Origin: Colocasia esculenta
Lineage: Eukaryota > Streptophyta > Magnoliopsida > Alismatales > Araceae
DNA: 64,000 nucleotides
Assembly (NCBI GenBank): GCA_014218235.1
Contig: CM024760.1
Coordinates: 64,544,961 to 64,608,960 of the forward strand
Reading direction: 5' to 3'
The position numbers and the translations under genes are program-made. Shown here one piece after another: positions 11,241-22,923 of the stretch. A model generated the notes under the pieces. It searched no databases. It saw only the letters and a program-made list of their open reading frames with translations, and was not told the origin of the DNA. The first letter of the stretch is position 1; the number at the start of each line of letters is the position of its first letter.

Positions 11241-12790
11241 TAGTGAGGAAGCCCTCAACAACCGTGCCAACCGTGCCAATAGGCGCCGGACCACCACACT
11301 CGGCAATACACAAACCAAAACACTTACACATTTATTACAAACCAAGATACACGTGTGAGGAATAGCTTGTTCTGGTCACTCGTGACCTACAAGCTAGCCT
11401 ACACAAACACATATATGAACCATATTAATAATAACACTATATTCTAACATCGGCCACCTCGTGACCTCCGTGGCAACACACACACCACTTAACACATGAA
11501 TCAGTATAATATTCTTCGAAGGACAACAACAGACCAGGGCTAGGTCCACACATGACCTTCACTTCTCAATCACCTCGAAGTAACTACACAAATTATATTA
11601 CAATATTCATAACGACGACCACATGCATGACACACAAATCATGGAAACACCACAATGTCATAGCTAGGTTCACACAGGAACCTCACTTCCCACTTACTAC
11701 GAAAAATTATAAGAATTACATTAAGATAATGCGTGTGTCATACACACACCCAAACCACATAAACTTCACACATATAGCACAAACGACACGCCAACCATGT
11801 AAAGCATGCTCATCTAGTGAGCACCGCGCTTTACGAGCACAACATGTGCCAGTGCACCACAAACTAGCGCCATGCACAATATTTAATAAATCATCGAATA
11901 AACGTACTTTAAAAACATGCATCAAAAGACCACTCAGCTGAAGTCGCGACATGAGGATGTGTCGCCTTCAGAACGCGACGCTCCGACCTATCGCAATAAG
12001 AAACCCTATCGCAGCGGGTCGGCCTGTCGCGACCTTGTCGCGACGGCAAGGTTTGTCGCCTTCACAGGTGCAAACCCTAATCTGAGAGGAACTCAATGGA
12101 TTACCCCTCCAGACCATTCAAACCACGATTAATTCACGTTTTCCATGCTTTAATGAATACCCTAGCATGGTATCTATGGTTTATAAACTGGAAAACACAT
12201 CAACCACACCATGCACACGATCCAAACATCAAAAGAAGGTGGGTTCTCCCTACCTTCGCGAAGAACACGAACTCCAGGCGTTTCCCCCGCTACGCACGAC
12301 GTCCTCGCGGTGAGAACACGCCGAGAACTCCACCAAGACCTCAAATCGCCAAGAAATCCCACAGCAGCTCCCCATGGTCGAGCAGAGCCTGTGAAAGCTC
12401 TGTTCGACCGGGGTTCTTAAAAACAGCCAAACGGTTAAGAACGCCACGTAGCCCTACGTCGCGACCTGAACACGACGTGGGAAGCCGTCGCCTTCTGACT
12501 CCTGACGTTAGCAGGCCACCCAGCACACGACACTTGGAGCGCATGCAGACGTCGATGCTCAACGGCGGCAATAGGAACGCGACCACCAGGGCTGTCGCGT
12601 TCAGAACGCGACACACACCCCTGTCGCATTCACAGGAGAAAAACCTGTAAGCGCTTTGGGTCCAATCTGCCAGCCCACCAAGCCTCACAACGCACGCAAA
12701 CACCTGAAACACAAGCTAATGGGCCACATATTGGCCACCAAACCCACTAAACCTGGATCCACGGGGATCCGGAAAATGCGCGACGTTACA
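11241..12790 (-). repeat. Right LTR of the large element, rearranged and truncated
   Basis: It matches the left LTR from a short 22-bp block (11241-11262 like 7321-7342) and then, after a junction, from 11275 onward like 7922 onward, ending GACGTTACA. Everything corresponding to 3743-7320 and about 7343-7921 is missing. The junction at 11261-11278 carries two tandem copies of AACCGTGCC, a word also present once at about 7294-7302. The palindrome TGTCGCGTTC-A-GAACGCGACA lies near 12593-12613. Confidence 0.7.
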
Positions 12791-12795
12791 TAACA

Positions 12796-13390
12796 AAACC
12801 TGGCTTCGGAACACATCCGAACAGGATAAAGTCCTAGAGCACTAGCTGCTCAATAGAAGGCCCAAAGCCTCACAGAGTAGGCCCTCGGGCTTCTGAGTAC
12901 CGAGCAGCTGCAACGAGCAGATCCGCGGGCTCCTGTTCGGTACATCTTTACCTTATAGCACTATGTGGCTCTTCGCTTCCCCATGACAGTTAATGAGACG
13001 ACATGGCACACCTCCCCATGATCTAGAGCAGCACAAGCGCGAAGTCCCAAGAGGCATCCCAAATGGACATTTCCCATATTAGGAACTCTACTGTCACATC
13101 CCTCCTGTCATCAATGGAGAAGGATGCGTCTAGACTTTTCAGATTCCCTATCTATATAAAGAACAGATAACCTTCATGCAAACCTACGTAGAATCACTCC
13201 CACGCAATTGCCCACACGCGAGACCACACACTCAAAAGAATCCTCTCTTCCAAGTTTATTGCAATCATCGCTGATTTTGGCATCGAAGAGTTCTCTTGGT
13301 TCTTCAACCAGATTTCTTCGATGTCCATTCTAGTCTTGCAGGTTTTTGTCTGTCCCGGCAACTGTTTGCTCTTCCTTCCTCAATCATCAA
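12796..13390 (+). repeat. LTR-like fragment, Tat/Athila style
   Basis: On the plus strand a TATA box (TATATAAA, about 13153-13160) is followed about 120 bp later by GCTGATTTTGGCATCGAAG and then CTTGCAGG, an arrangement typical of the R-U5 part of Tat/Athila LTRs. No coding region follows. The large element at 3738-12795 inserted at the left edge of this segment, so the start of this LTR may continue in the DNA left of 3738. Boundaries are uncertain. Confidence 0.35.
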
Positions 13391-14742
13391 ATGGAAGACT
13401 ATTCGGCCCATTACCGGAAAAAAAATGCCACCACATACCCCCCCCTCCCCTCTGCCTTAGTCATCCAAGGAAAAAAAATTGAGGATTAATTGCATTACAT
13501 TCTTAAGAGCCACGGCAAGTATCGGGTATCTACTTATGCGGCTATACAAGTGTACATACATGAGGATGGATATCAACTTATACGTATGCTAATCCGAGAG
13601 ATGAAACGGATGAATTTTCCTAAATATGTGGTATATATAATTTATTTCAGATTATAAAGGTATATAATAAAGCCCATTATTCTTTAGGATATATATATAT
13701 ATATATATATATATACGGCTTGATTTCCCAGACAAGAATGTGTATTTGGTAATCTCATATGTATTTGAAAACTTGTTTAATTCAACCTTTCCGGCAAAAA
13801 ATGTCTAATAATAAAATCAAACAAAAGTCAGAGATGTCCTATGAAAGGTTTACATATAGCAATAATCACATTTTAAGCTGAATTATTCAAGCCAAGTATC
13901 AGATGGTATAACCACAAAATCCGTACTCAAGAAAACCTATAGGCTTGTTCTTTGATTAGGAAAGCATAACGCCTCATCAATGACAAAGGGAAGAAGAAGG
14001 ATGGCTAAAAATTGTTGAAAAGTAAAGAAGATGGATCTGAACAAGATCAGACAATCAAGTGAATACATTGTATCTGATCAATACTAGCTTGAGGAACATG
14101 CAGAATGAAGTCAACATCAGTAGTACCTTTTCAATGTGAAAACAAGAATAAGGAGACTAAGAATGAAAAATTTTAAAATCATTAATCTCACATGAAAAAT
14201 GGACATATTGTTTATAAAATAAAAATTGAAGTAAATCAACCTTGAAAAGGAATTTGGAAATATGGAAAACTTTAAGCATTGATATCAACACTCATAATCA
14301 CATGTCATTTTCTCGTGTGACTTTGATATTAATGCTAATGTCAGTTAAACTTTATACTCAAATCCCTTTTAGGTGACGTTGAAGCAATATTCAGTATGAA
14401 TTGGAGATATTGGGTCCAACTTTTCCCAACGGAAGACCAATGAGTTGGAATTTCTCTACTCCGACACGCCAGAGTTTATGAGGAACAACAGATCTGTCCA
14501 TAGCGCATGTACTAATTTAAATATTCCTTCTAACGCCATACGTGTATATATGGATATCTATATTTTCAAACGCATGCAATCTATATATATATTTATATAT
14601 AATAAAACAGTCGGCCTCAAACTGGGAGAGTGCACCCTCTCCGAGAGGGAGAGAATATACTCACTCCACCAGTGAGGGCGACCTGGGCCAGAGATATTAT
14701 AAATAGAGGAAAAAAGTACAGCACATCCCAAAGGCGAGCCCC
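13391..14742. other. AT-rich DNA without a recognisable gene
   Basis: No coding sequence found. It holds a short (AT)n tract and, near 14379-14442, a stretch resembling one at about 15097-15163 (shared words such as ATGAATTGGAGAT, CCCAAC and GAAGACCAATGA). This imperfect direct repeat flanks the LINE fragment. Confidence 0.4.
13689..13715. repeat. (AT)n microsatellite
   Basis: About 27 bases of uninterrupted AT dinucleotide. Confidence 0.9.
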
Positions 14743-14930
14743 TTACAGCAGTCTAACATTGAGGAGGCCAGATTTATCAATGGTAATCAGGCCTTTACAA
14801 GAGTAAGGTAAATTAAGCGCTCCCCTAAAAACCTTATTACATTTGTCCTTGACAGCAAAATTTGCAAGAGCATCAGCCAGTTGATTAGTCTCCCTGTAAA
14901 CATGGGACATAAGGGCAGGCTCCCTGGTGA
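14743..14930 (-). pseudogene. LINE / RVT_3-type RNase H C-terminal fragment
   Basis: The minus strand translates to HVYRETNQLADALANFAVKD followed by about 35 further residues ending in a TAA stop at 14743-14745. HVYRE.NQ.ADALAN is the hallmark C-terminal motif of the plant RNase H domain found at the end of non-LTR retrotransposon reverse transcriptases and related RVT_3 proteins. Only this tail is present; the upstream catalytic DDE-type residues and the reverse transcriptase are missing. It is either a 5'-truncated LINE insertion, which is usual for LINEs, or a fragment of a RVT_3 gene. I see no poly(A) tail that would settle the point. Confidence 0.65.
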
Positions 14931-15164
14931 GAGAAACACATGCAATCTATATAACAACATATGTTTGCATGAATTATGCACTAACCACATATATTCTTTT
15001 TGGAAAAGGCTTGAGGGGAGATCTCTTCCAAATTGCTTATATATTTCAGTTACATCATGCATATATAACTATTAACGAAAATATATCATGAGTACATTGA
15101 AGGAATATATTGTATATATGAATTGGAGATCATGGGTTAAACCTTTCCCAACAGAAGACCAATG

Positions 15165-16900
15165 ATGAAACGACCTGAGGATTCGACACCTGAAAAGTCC
15201 TCTGAGTGTCGAACCCTTGGACCACCACCTATAGATCTGAAGACTCGAAATGATTAGATGTAGAAAAGTAGCATAGTGAGATAAAAATGAATTAAAATAA
15301 CTATAACAAGAGGTTGGTATATTAAATGAGGAAACTATGTACAACATGTCCCAAATAAATGTATATGTACAGGAAAAAAAACACAGTCCTTAATGGGCAT
15401 ACCTCGAGAACATGCAAAATGTAGCTCTCAACTCACACTAGTACAAGGGGATTCACGCTCACACATTCACACTACTAGAAGTACATGACGCAACTAGCCA
15501 CCACCTAAATTGTCTGACACAGAACATCTGTGACAACGAGCCCCTACCTGAAGGAAATAGGGGGGGTGAGGCTCGCGAACTAAGCCTAGTAGAGATAACA
15601 AATCCCTTACTAGTTAGAGCAGCAAGAACTTCAGAAAGCATTAAACAACAACAACTAGAAAGAAATAACTAGGAAATGACTACACTAGCCGCAACCACTA
15701 ATCAGAAAGCAGTAAACACCACGACCACCAACCAGGGTCGGGCTACACACAACGCCCGCAAAACCAATGGAGTCTGGCACCCTACAAAAGTAACTCTAGG
15801 CACACATGTCGAGACAGAGAGCTCACAGAAACCACAGAGCAACCACGTGCACAAACACGGCCAACGCGAACATCCACGAGGTCGGTCGGGAAGCTACACA
15901 CGGAAACAACGCAGACCTCGAGAACTCCATGATGTCGAGAAACCACCCATAGGTACCATGAACAGGCATCGGGGAATGGGTTGTAGAATCGAGGTCGGGA
16001 TCCACACAAGGCACACCGAGAACACTCGAGTCAGTAATGACCAATGGCGCACCTGCGTTGAGAAGCACTACACACCATCCCTCGATACAACAACTTGAGA
16101 TAGGGACACACTCGCTTCATCTCTCAGAATGACAATGAGATTAGAGGCCCAACTCAGCACAGGGGTTAGAATCATGGCCCAACGGAGATTGCAAGGCACC
16201 ACAACTAAGTGCCAAACCAACAATGCTCGTGGAAGTGAGACACGGCTCGGCTATAACCATCATGAAAGCTAGGGTGACAAGCCAATGCATGGATCACACA
16301 ACAAGAGAAACATTGTCACAACAACAATAACCATGCCACAACCACTGGTTGTCGAGAGTGCCACAGGCCACTCACCGCTCGCCAGCCAGCTCCTGCCTCT
16401 AACCTCTCCGGAAGAGTGAGACCAGTGAGCCACCACAATAACACGGAACAATAACCTCGACCGCAGCCTGGCGAAGTTGCGGCCCTACATTTGACTCGTC
16501 TACGTAGCTCCAGAACCAACACATAGGAAGGCAGTGAGAAATTGGACTGACTGGGCTATGCCGGGAAGAACAATACCAAAACCACCTTGGCGTCCTGCCC
16601 TAGCCATGAGATCTCTATAAACAACTATCCAACCACTATTTTTCCCTCAGCTTAGACAAACCAACTCGAGCACGCTCGTAGCCTAGAGTACTCCTTCCAC
16701 AGGTTCATGTGGATGAGGATCCTGGGAAACGGCAACAACCCAGCACACGGAACAAGCCCTCAACTGCAGAGCAATAGGCAAATAGAGAATAGGCAGGGCA
16801 ACCAACAACAAGCATACGACACAACTAGCTTGTAACCCATGACAAGCCCAGTAGGTACAAGGCACCCACAGGCACACCTTCCAAAACTCCCGGAAAGGTC
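15165..16900 (-). repeat. C/A-rich Gypsy LTR-like remnant
   Basis: This segment has no coding content and is C/A-rich and G-poor on the plus strand, like 6410-9425. The stretch AGGGGGGGTGAGGCTCGCG near 15561 is reminiscent of TAGGGGAGTGAGCCTCAAC near 6425 in the large element's LTR, suggesting a related LTR family. No partner LTR or target duplication was found. Boundaries are approximate. Confidence 0.3.
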
Positions 16901-17472
16901 ATCAGGCAACATATGCATATGTGCCACAACGGGAAACTGTTGGCCAGGTTAGGAAGCCCAAAGGGAGAGCGAATGGGTTGCTTGAACAAATTTTGCAACT
17001 TAAAGTATAAATTTTAAAAACTATTGTTAGTGTTAGATAATTACAGAAATGAGCATAAACAATCACAGACAAGAGACATAAGGATTTTATCTTGGTTCGA
17101 GCCTTCCAAAAGGAAGTCTTGCGTTTAGTCTTCAAGAACACTTGAGATTTTACTAACCAAGGGTACATTCCTCCTTATAGACACTTACAGACTAGACCAG
17201 TTGATCTTCTCTTCACACCCGAAGAGGAACAACTCCCCAAGCTCCTTGGGTCCTCACTTATACACAAGGGGAACAACAACACCACGATACACTTCGGGTC
17301 TTCCCTTCTACAAAAGAGAAATCCATGCAAGTCCTCTCTTGAACCGAAGATGCATAAACTAGAATCATAAAAGAGATTACAATGGTCCCTAGACCAATCC
17401 CAGATGAACACGAAGGAGTGCTTGATTTGAGACAAACAACTCTCTCTTCTAGAAGAAGATTATAGCAGAAAT

Positions 17473-17548
<76 letters not shown>

Positions 17549-17900
17549 TTTGAAGATGAAGGCCACAAATGTCAACTCTCTTTCTTTCAAAAGACTTGAT
17601 GAATGGATTGTTTTTGTGGTTTTGCCTTCCTATGGAAATCACTCTTTTTTATTCTTGTTCTCTTGTTATTTTCTATATTTGTAGAAGAAAGCTTCGACTC
17701 CCTTTAAAAACTTCTTAGATGGATATCCATTGAGTTGTCTATTAGAGACTTCAGCTTGGGCTTCTTGCAGGTTTCTCATGCAGATTTTGTGTCTAACATT
17801 TGCTTCAATAGAGTATCAGATAACTACAACCAATAAATGTTAGGAATAGATGGTGAGAAGAAAAAGATATTTCATGTCAATCACCGAGCTAGAGCTAATG
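16901..17900. repeat. LTR-like fragment with GA tract, unassigned
   Basis: The part near 17080-17110 (ATCTTGGTTCGAGCCTTCC) resembles the GTGGTTCGGAGT stretch that many plant Copia LTRs have after their TATA box, but no termini, primer site or partner could be found. The microsatellite at 17474-17545 lies inside. No gene is supported; the Ser-Leu-repeat open frames are made by the GA tract. Confidence 0.25.
17474..17545. repeat. (AG)n microsatellite, about 36 units
   Basis: An uninterrupted GA/CT tract of about 72 bases. Confidence 0.95.
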
Positions 17901-18019
17901 TAGCAGTGTATTTAGGTGGTACGACTAGTCAGGCAGAGATTGCAGGCAGTGCAAAGCCAACAGAAGAGTTCTGTTGACTAGAAGAAGAGGCCACTTGTGT
18001 TTTAGGCAGGGAATGAAGT

Positions 18020-18420
18020 GTGCGTATAAGTATCCCTAATGAAGGGAGTGATGAGGTTTGGGAAGTGTGTGAAGTTGAGTCCCCACTTATTGGACTATTT
18101 ACCATTGTGGAGCGTGTCGGTGGCCTAGCCTACAAGTTGTAGTTGCCTCCAGAGTTGGCATGAGTCCACAATGTGTTCCATGTTTCCTTTTTGCAGTAAT
18201 ATTTTTCCAGATGAGTCACATGTTCTTTCGAGCACAGAGTGGACAGAGGTGACCCCATAGTTGACTATACCTATGTATTCTATTTGCATTGAGGATCGCT
18301 ATGATCATAAACTATTGCACAAGGTGATTCCTTTAGTTAGAGTTGGTTGGAACGACACTCAGAGAGAAATTCGACATGGGAGTGAGAATATGAAATGTGC
18401 AAAAATTTGCAACATTGTTT
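18020..18420 (+). pseudogene. Gypsy integrase C-terminal / chromodomain-region remnant
   Basis: Plus-strand translation, switching frames, gives VSLMKGVMRFGK and KLSPHLL, then ERVGGLAYKL, LPPEL and VHNVFHVSFL, and finally KVIPLVRVGWND. These match in order the C-terminal end of Gypsy chromovirus polyproteins (integrase C-terminal module, then the chromodomain-like tail). At least two stop codons and frame changes interrupt it. The rest of pol is missing to the left, so this is a truncated, old copy. Confidence 0.65.
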
Positions 18421-18429
18421 GAGTGAGTT

Positions 18430-20129
18430 CACTCTTTCCCTTTCGTGTCGACCTATGTCGCTATCTACTGGATCGGTTTTTTAGGGTCCCTTTTTATACT
18501 GTTAGCGGCAATCAAAATTGATGTCTAGTTAAGTTGGTAGAACTTGATGGCAGGGTATGTTGACATCAACTTGGAAAGGTTTATTTTTCTTTAGCGCACC
18601 AGAGACCCCTTGTCCTCCCATTTGGACCTTCTCCACCCTCCTTTCACCTCCCCATTTCTTCTTCTACCTTCGGCGGTCAACAGAGGACCTGTAGGTGAGG
18701 TGTTGGTCATCATGCTGGTGGCAGATTGTGGATAGTTGGATTGAACAAGGCAGTGATGTTTTCATGTGGTGCATTCCTTGTTTGGGGTTTTTCTTCGTGA
18801 TTCTCGTTATTTGAGGTAGGAAGGCTAACCCTTGTACCTTGTAGATGATTTTGTATTATTGCATGTAAGTTTTGTGGTATAAAATCATGTTTTTGGTGGA
18901 TTATCCTTTTTGAGATACTATGGTTGCACCGGATGATCCTTGGACTTCTTTGTCATTTGTATGCTTTCTTTGTGTGCTTCATAGTCTTGGGTGAGTTTCC
19001 CGTTGTTGGTTTCCTTTGGCAAGGCTTGGTTTGTCCCCAAGAGTGGATTGCATCCATCTACGGTTCTGAGAGCTAAAGAACTTATTTGACATCGAGATGG
19101 TGTGTTGTCTAGTTCTTCACTGATGGCATAATATGTTGCTATCTACATAGGACTGGCAGCAATCAATGTTGTCGTTAACCAGGGCAGACCAGGAATGTTT
19201 CCAAGGATTAGCTAGTTTGTTATGTGGGCTTTGAGGAGTCCATTTAGCTATACAATGTTACCCGACGATGAGAGTATCTCTGTCTGCTTGCTTATGTTAT
19301 GTACTTTTGTTTGTGGTTGTGCTGTGTGATTTACCTGGGTGTCAAGCACCACTCCATCTGAATGACTAGCGTGAGTTAGTTTTTCGGTGAGCCAAGATGT
19401 CAAGAGCATCTCCTTCTAGTACATGCCCTTTGTGGTGGTTTTATTTGAGTCAATTTCCATGAGGCCCCTTCTCCATCCACCAGAGTCAAACATAGCGGAA
19501 AACTGATTGAGGACCAGACGTGAGGTAGAGTGTCTGAGTGTCCACATATGGCTAGGGTTGAAAGACTCTATGGTGTTGAGGTGCCAAGCCATACACTCTA
19601 GCTGGTTTGACCTTGTGTGTGTGATTGGTAGTGGTACTGAGTGCTTTTTTGTGGTTATGTACTTCCACTTATGATGTACTACTGTTGTTACTTCTTCTTG
19701 AGAGGAGAGTCCTACACTGCAGTTTCTATGTGTTAGTTGTAGTGTAGCACTTGTTTTACTCAGCATGGCTCTTACTGCGGTTGTGTTTCTTTTACTTGTA
19801 GTTAGTTAGTTGTGGCTTTTTGCCTGTGGGGTTAGTACTGGGCTTTGAGTAGAGGCTCAAACCCTTCCCTCTCAGGCGAGGCTCTGATGGCTTATGATGT
19901 TGATACATAGAGTCGTTCCAGTGGTGCTGCATAGTTGCTGCTCCAAAGAGTAGAGTATGTGCTTAGTTGTACTTTTCTTTCTCACTATACTTGTGCTTTG
20001 AGATGTATACACTTTTGTAGTTACATGTTTGGAGTTGAGGTTTCATTTGCACTTGTTCAAATCCAGACTTCTTATATTACTTCCTCAGACCCTTTTAAGC
20101 TTTGTCATATGGGTGACGATTCAGGATTC
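18430..20129 (+). repeat. G/T-rich Gypsy LTR-like DNA after the polyprotein remnant
   Basis: It follows directly on the plus-strand Gypsy tail and so is in the right place for its 3' LTR. Composition is G/T-rich on the plus strand, complementary in style to the C/A-rich LTR remnants at 6410-9425 and 15165-16900. No clear TG...CA termini or duplication. The right end is cut by the Sirevirus-like element inserted at 20130. Confidence 0.3.
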
Positions 20130-20134
20130 AAGTA

Positions 20135-21409
20135 TGAACGATATGCAGAATTATATAATATGGTAATCTAGAAAGGGGGGGGGTTGAATAGATTACTGTA
20201 AACTAGAACCACTATTGCCTTCTTTTCAATGGAAACACAAACTTGTTGAAATCTTAACCAGATTTAGGATTAGGTCGACTTGCAATTAGTGTGCTTGTTG
20301 TGTGCAGAACATGAACAGCCTATGCAATGTGTGTAGAATCAGCGTACCTACCAACCATCTATCGTGAAAACGTGCAAACCACATGACACGAAGATTTAAG
20401 GTGGTTCGGAGTACACAACTTGTGTATCCTACGTCCACCGTCCACACACACACGTAGAAGGACTGCTTATGAGCAAGTTCAAACCACTACAACAAACACA
20501 CTCAAGTTGTCTGATGTTAACACACGATCAGAACAACATGACCCATGTGAATCAAGCACAAGAGACACTTGACCCACCAACACACACACTGAGTATGAAA
20601 AACAGAGATAGAGAAGAGTTCAGAGTTGTAGAATAAAATCCTAAGATGGAACTCTTCAAGATGGTCATCTAGATGTGCTTCAAACTTCGTCTTGACATGT
20701 ATCAGTTGATGGAGAAGCTTGAATCACAGACAAACCGGCTTCAACTTTTTTTAGAAGATTGTTCTTCTTTGTTCTAGATGGAGTGCTGAAGCAGAGCAGT
20801 AGGGAGAGTCTTTTCTCTTGAGATTTTGCTAGGGTTTTATATGGTGGCTGCTTTCTGTACGAAAATCTCTTCAAAACATTCCTTATATATGGGTGTTTAA
20901 GTATGGAGAGTCGTGGTAGAAGGAAACACCCATATAGGAAGCATATGCAAATCGCGGAACTGAGACCTTCTCTTCGTCTGTCGACAACAAACTATGCATC
21001 TGTCGACAGGTGCTGACAGGTATCCAAAATCCAGAAGACTAGACTTGTGGGAAACAATTTCCTGTGTGTATCTATCGACATGTGATTTGGATCTGTTGAC
21101 AGGTACACTTGTCCTAAAACCTATCTAATCTCCCTGTGCGTAGCTGTCGACAGTGACTTGTGAGTCTATCGATAGGCACTTGTTGAATGTGAATTTCTTG
21201 AGTTTTTGCTCTGGAATTTGGTATATTGTCTTGTCTACACTCACACCTACATTTAAGAGCATTGTTAGTGGGATATAAAGAACATTTAGACAATCACTTG
21301 AGATGTTCTTTCTTAATTATCCTTTGCTTGATCATGTTACAATTATGCTCATAACATCAATTTCGATTGTGCATCATCAAAAACAAACATAACACATGTA
21401 AACCCAACA
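20135..21409 (-). repeat. 3' LTR of Sirevirus-like element 1 (1275 bp)
   Basis: On the plus strand it runs from TGAACGATATG to AACCCAACA, so on the sense strand it starts TGTTGGG. It matches 30318-31538. The sense-strand TATA box (TATATAAGG) is at about 20882-20890. Between the LTR start and the TATA box sit three pairs of GTCGAC-type palindromes. A nine-base G run near 20175 is a slippage-prone site. Confidence 0.92.
20980..21173. promoter_or_regulatory. Three palindrome pairs (GTCGAC type) upstream of the LTR TATA box
   Basis: Core starts are 20980/21002, 21074/21095 and 21146/21168, so the in-pair spacing is 22, 21 and 22 bp. Cores are GTCGAC, GTCGAC, ATCGAC, GTTGAC, GTCGAC and ATCGAT, and the better copies extend to CTGTCGACAG. 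They lie about 90-280 bp upstream of the TATA box on the sense (minus) strand, in U3. A promoter role is inferred. Confidence 0.6.
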
Positions 21410-21423
21410 TTCTCCCCCTTTTT
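21410..21423 (-). promoter_or_regulatory. Polypurine tract of element 1
   Basis: The sense strand reads AAAAAGGGGGAGAA immediately before the LTR start TGTTGGG. This is the expected plus-strand primer. A very similar AAAAGGGGGAGA occurs again at about 21463-21474. Confidence 0.85.
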
Positions 21424-21700
21424 GATGATGACAAAATTTTCAAGTTATGCACAAGTGATGTTTCTCCCCCTTTTGGCAACATCCAAAAAGACAATTCATG
21501 TACACATGATTACAACTTAAGCAAAGAACAGTGAATTCCATTGATTGAGCATTCATTGCACAAAGTTACAAAAGTGACTCATGACATGACAAAAGAAGTG
21601 CAAGGGAGGAAATAACATGATTGTGATAGCAAACTAAGATAATAGTGACAAGACCCTGTCCTAAGCAAAATAAACACTAGATAACTAATGCCTAGACGCT

Positions 21701-22923
21701 CTAGACATCGTCATTCCCAGGTGGTGCAGAGGCCTGACGGAGTCCTTGAAGCTCTGTGGAGAGCCTGGTAAGCCTTATCTGAAGCTGGACTTGGGTGTCA
21801 GCTAGTGCGTCCAAGCTGGTATCAACATGATCCAATCGAGCATTTAGATGTTCGAAACCAGTGGTCATCTGGAGCTGCATTTTTGCCATTTGAGCAGAGA
21901 TGAAATCTCGAAGACAGGGCTCATCAGGCGCTTGGTCATCAGCAGCAACATCAGCTTCATCTCCCTGAGCATCCATTGGCTCGGACTGGGAGTCTTCATC
22001 AGCATCATCTTCATTAGCTTCATCTTCATCAGCTTCATTTCATCAGTTGCCTGGTCCTTACCCTTGAGTTCCCTTGTGACAACCCCATCAAGCATCTTAT
22101 AGCCCATCCGATGGGCAACAGTGAGATCAAAGGCACTGCGAGATTTGAGGGCTACAAACTCACTATCAGGAATATGTATCCCAATGAAGAGAAGAAGGGA
22201 AGTGATCGGGTAAGCATATGGCATTGATCGCCTGGGGTTGTAGAAGCATTGACGGATCAAGTGAAGCATGAGTGCGGGCAAGTTCATTTCTTCGCACATG
22301 AGGAGGAAGAAAAAGAGAGATTTATGAACCTCAGTGATGAGTTCCCGACTACCATGCTTTGGAGTAATCAGGGTGGTGATGATGTGATGGATCATTAGAT
22401 TCAGTGGGGGAAAGGAATTGGCATTCAGTTTGGCAATTTTCTTAGTTGCATCATAAGGTTGGAGGGTGATGAGATGATAGTATTCAGATGCAGAAGGGTG
22501 GCTGAGAAGCACATCATCCCCAGAATTAGGAATTTGAAGTGCAGTGCTGATGAGATTAGGGGTAAGCTTGAAAGGAGTACATTTGACAGAGGTGTAGAGA
22601 TCCCCATCCCCAGACAGACCAAGATTATTGAAAAACTCTGTAACGACAGTAGGAGAGTAGTGCAGGTGAGAATAGAGAAATACCGTCTAGCCCTGGGTGT
22701 CAAAGAGGGGTCCCAAAGAAGGAAAATCAACATAGCGGTGCTGAATGAATTTTCTGAAGGTTCCCGGAACCATGGTGAGGTGCAAACCTCGGGGAACAAC
22801 AAGCTCGGGAAGCCGATCATCACGATCCTTGGTTCGGCGTTTGTCAGGAGCCCCAGAACCCTCGCCAGCTTGGGGAGATAGGGGACGGCGACAGAAAGCA
22901 AGTTTCTTGCCCTTGGGAGCCAT
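21701..22923 (-). pseudogene. Env-like extra ORF of element 1
   Basis: It starts at ATG 22923 (MAPKGKKLAF) and reads to an in-frame TAG at 22687-22689. It then continues in the same frame to about 22050, where a frame change leads into an acidic segment (repeated Asp/Glu/Ala) and a C-terminal stretch with heptad-like Leu/Ile spacing (residues translated from 21976 to 21701), likely a coiled coil. The central part (ANSFPPLNLMIHHIITTLIT) aligns with element 2 (ANSFPPVLRVIHHILTTIIT), and the following roughly 60 residues also match in pattern. Sireviruses carry such an ORF between pol and the 3' LTR. It has been called env-like, though no clear signal peptide or membrane anchor is visible here. 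Function is unknown; this copy is broken. Confidence 0.7.

Larger units (their letters stand above)
3738..12795 (-). mobile_element. Large decayed LTR retrotransposon, non-coding interior (LARD-like)
   Basis: The element lies between identical 5-bp duplications TAACA (3738-3742 and 12791-12795). It starts TGTGACG and ends CGTTACA, so its ends are imperfect inverted repeats with TG...CA termini. The two LTR copies share long similarity, for example 7922-9425 with 11275-12790. The left LTR holds a nested solo LTR; the right LTR is heavily deleted. The interior (9426-11240) has no gag or pol, which fits a large non-autonomous derivative. Minus is the likely sense strand, because the interior is purine-rich on that strand and the LTR end then reads GTCACA like the Gypsy LTRs elsewhere in this window. 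The superfamily is probably Gypsy but is inferred from LTR style only. Confidence 0.75.

Noticed and set aside
17258..17642. Open frames with long Ser-Leu repeats
   Set aside because: Produced by translation of the GA/CT microsatellite.
19416..19766. 116-codon minus-strand frame
   Set aside because: No family resemblance; it is in the LTR-like region following a plus-strand Gypsy remnant.
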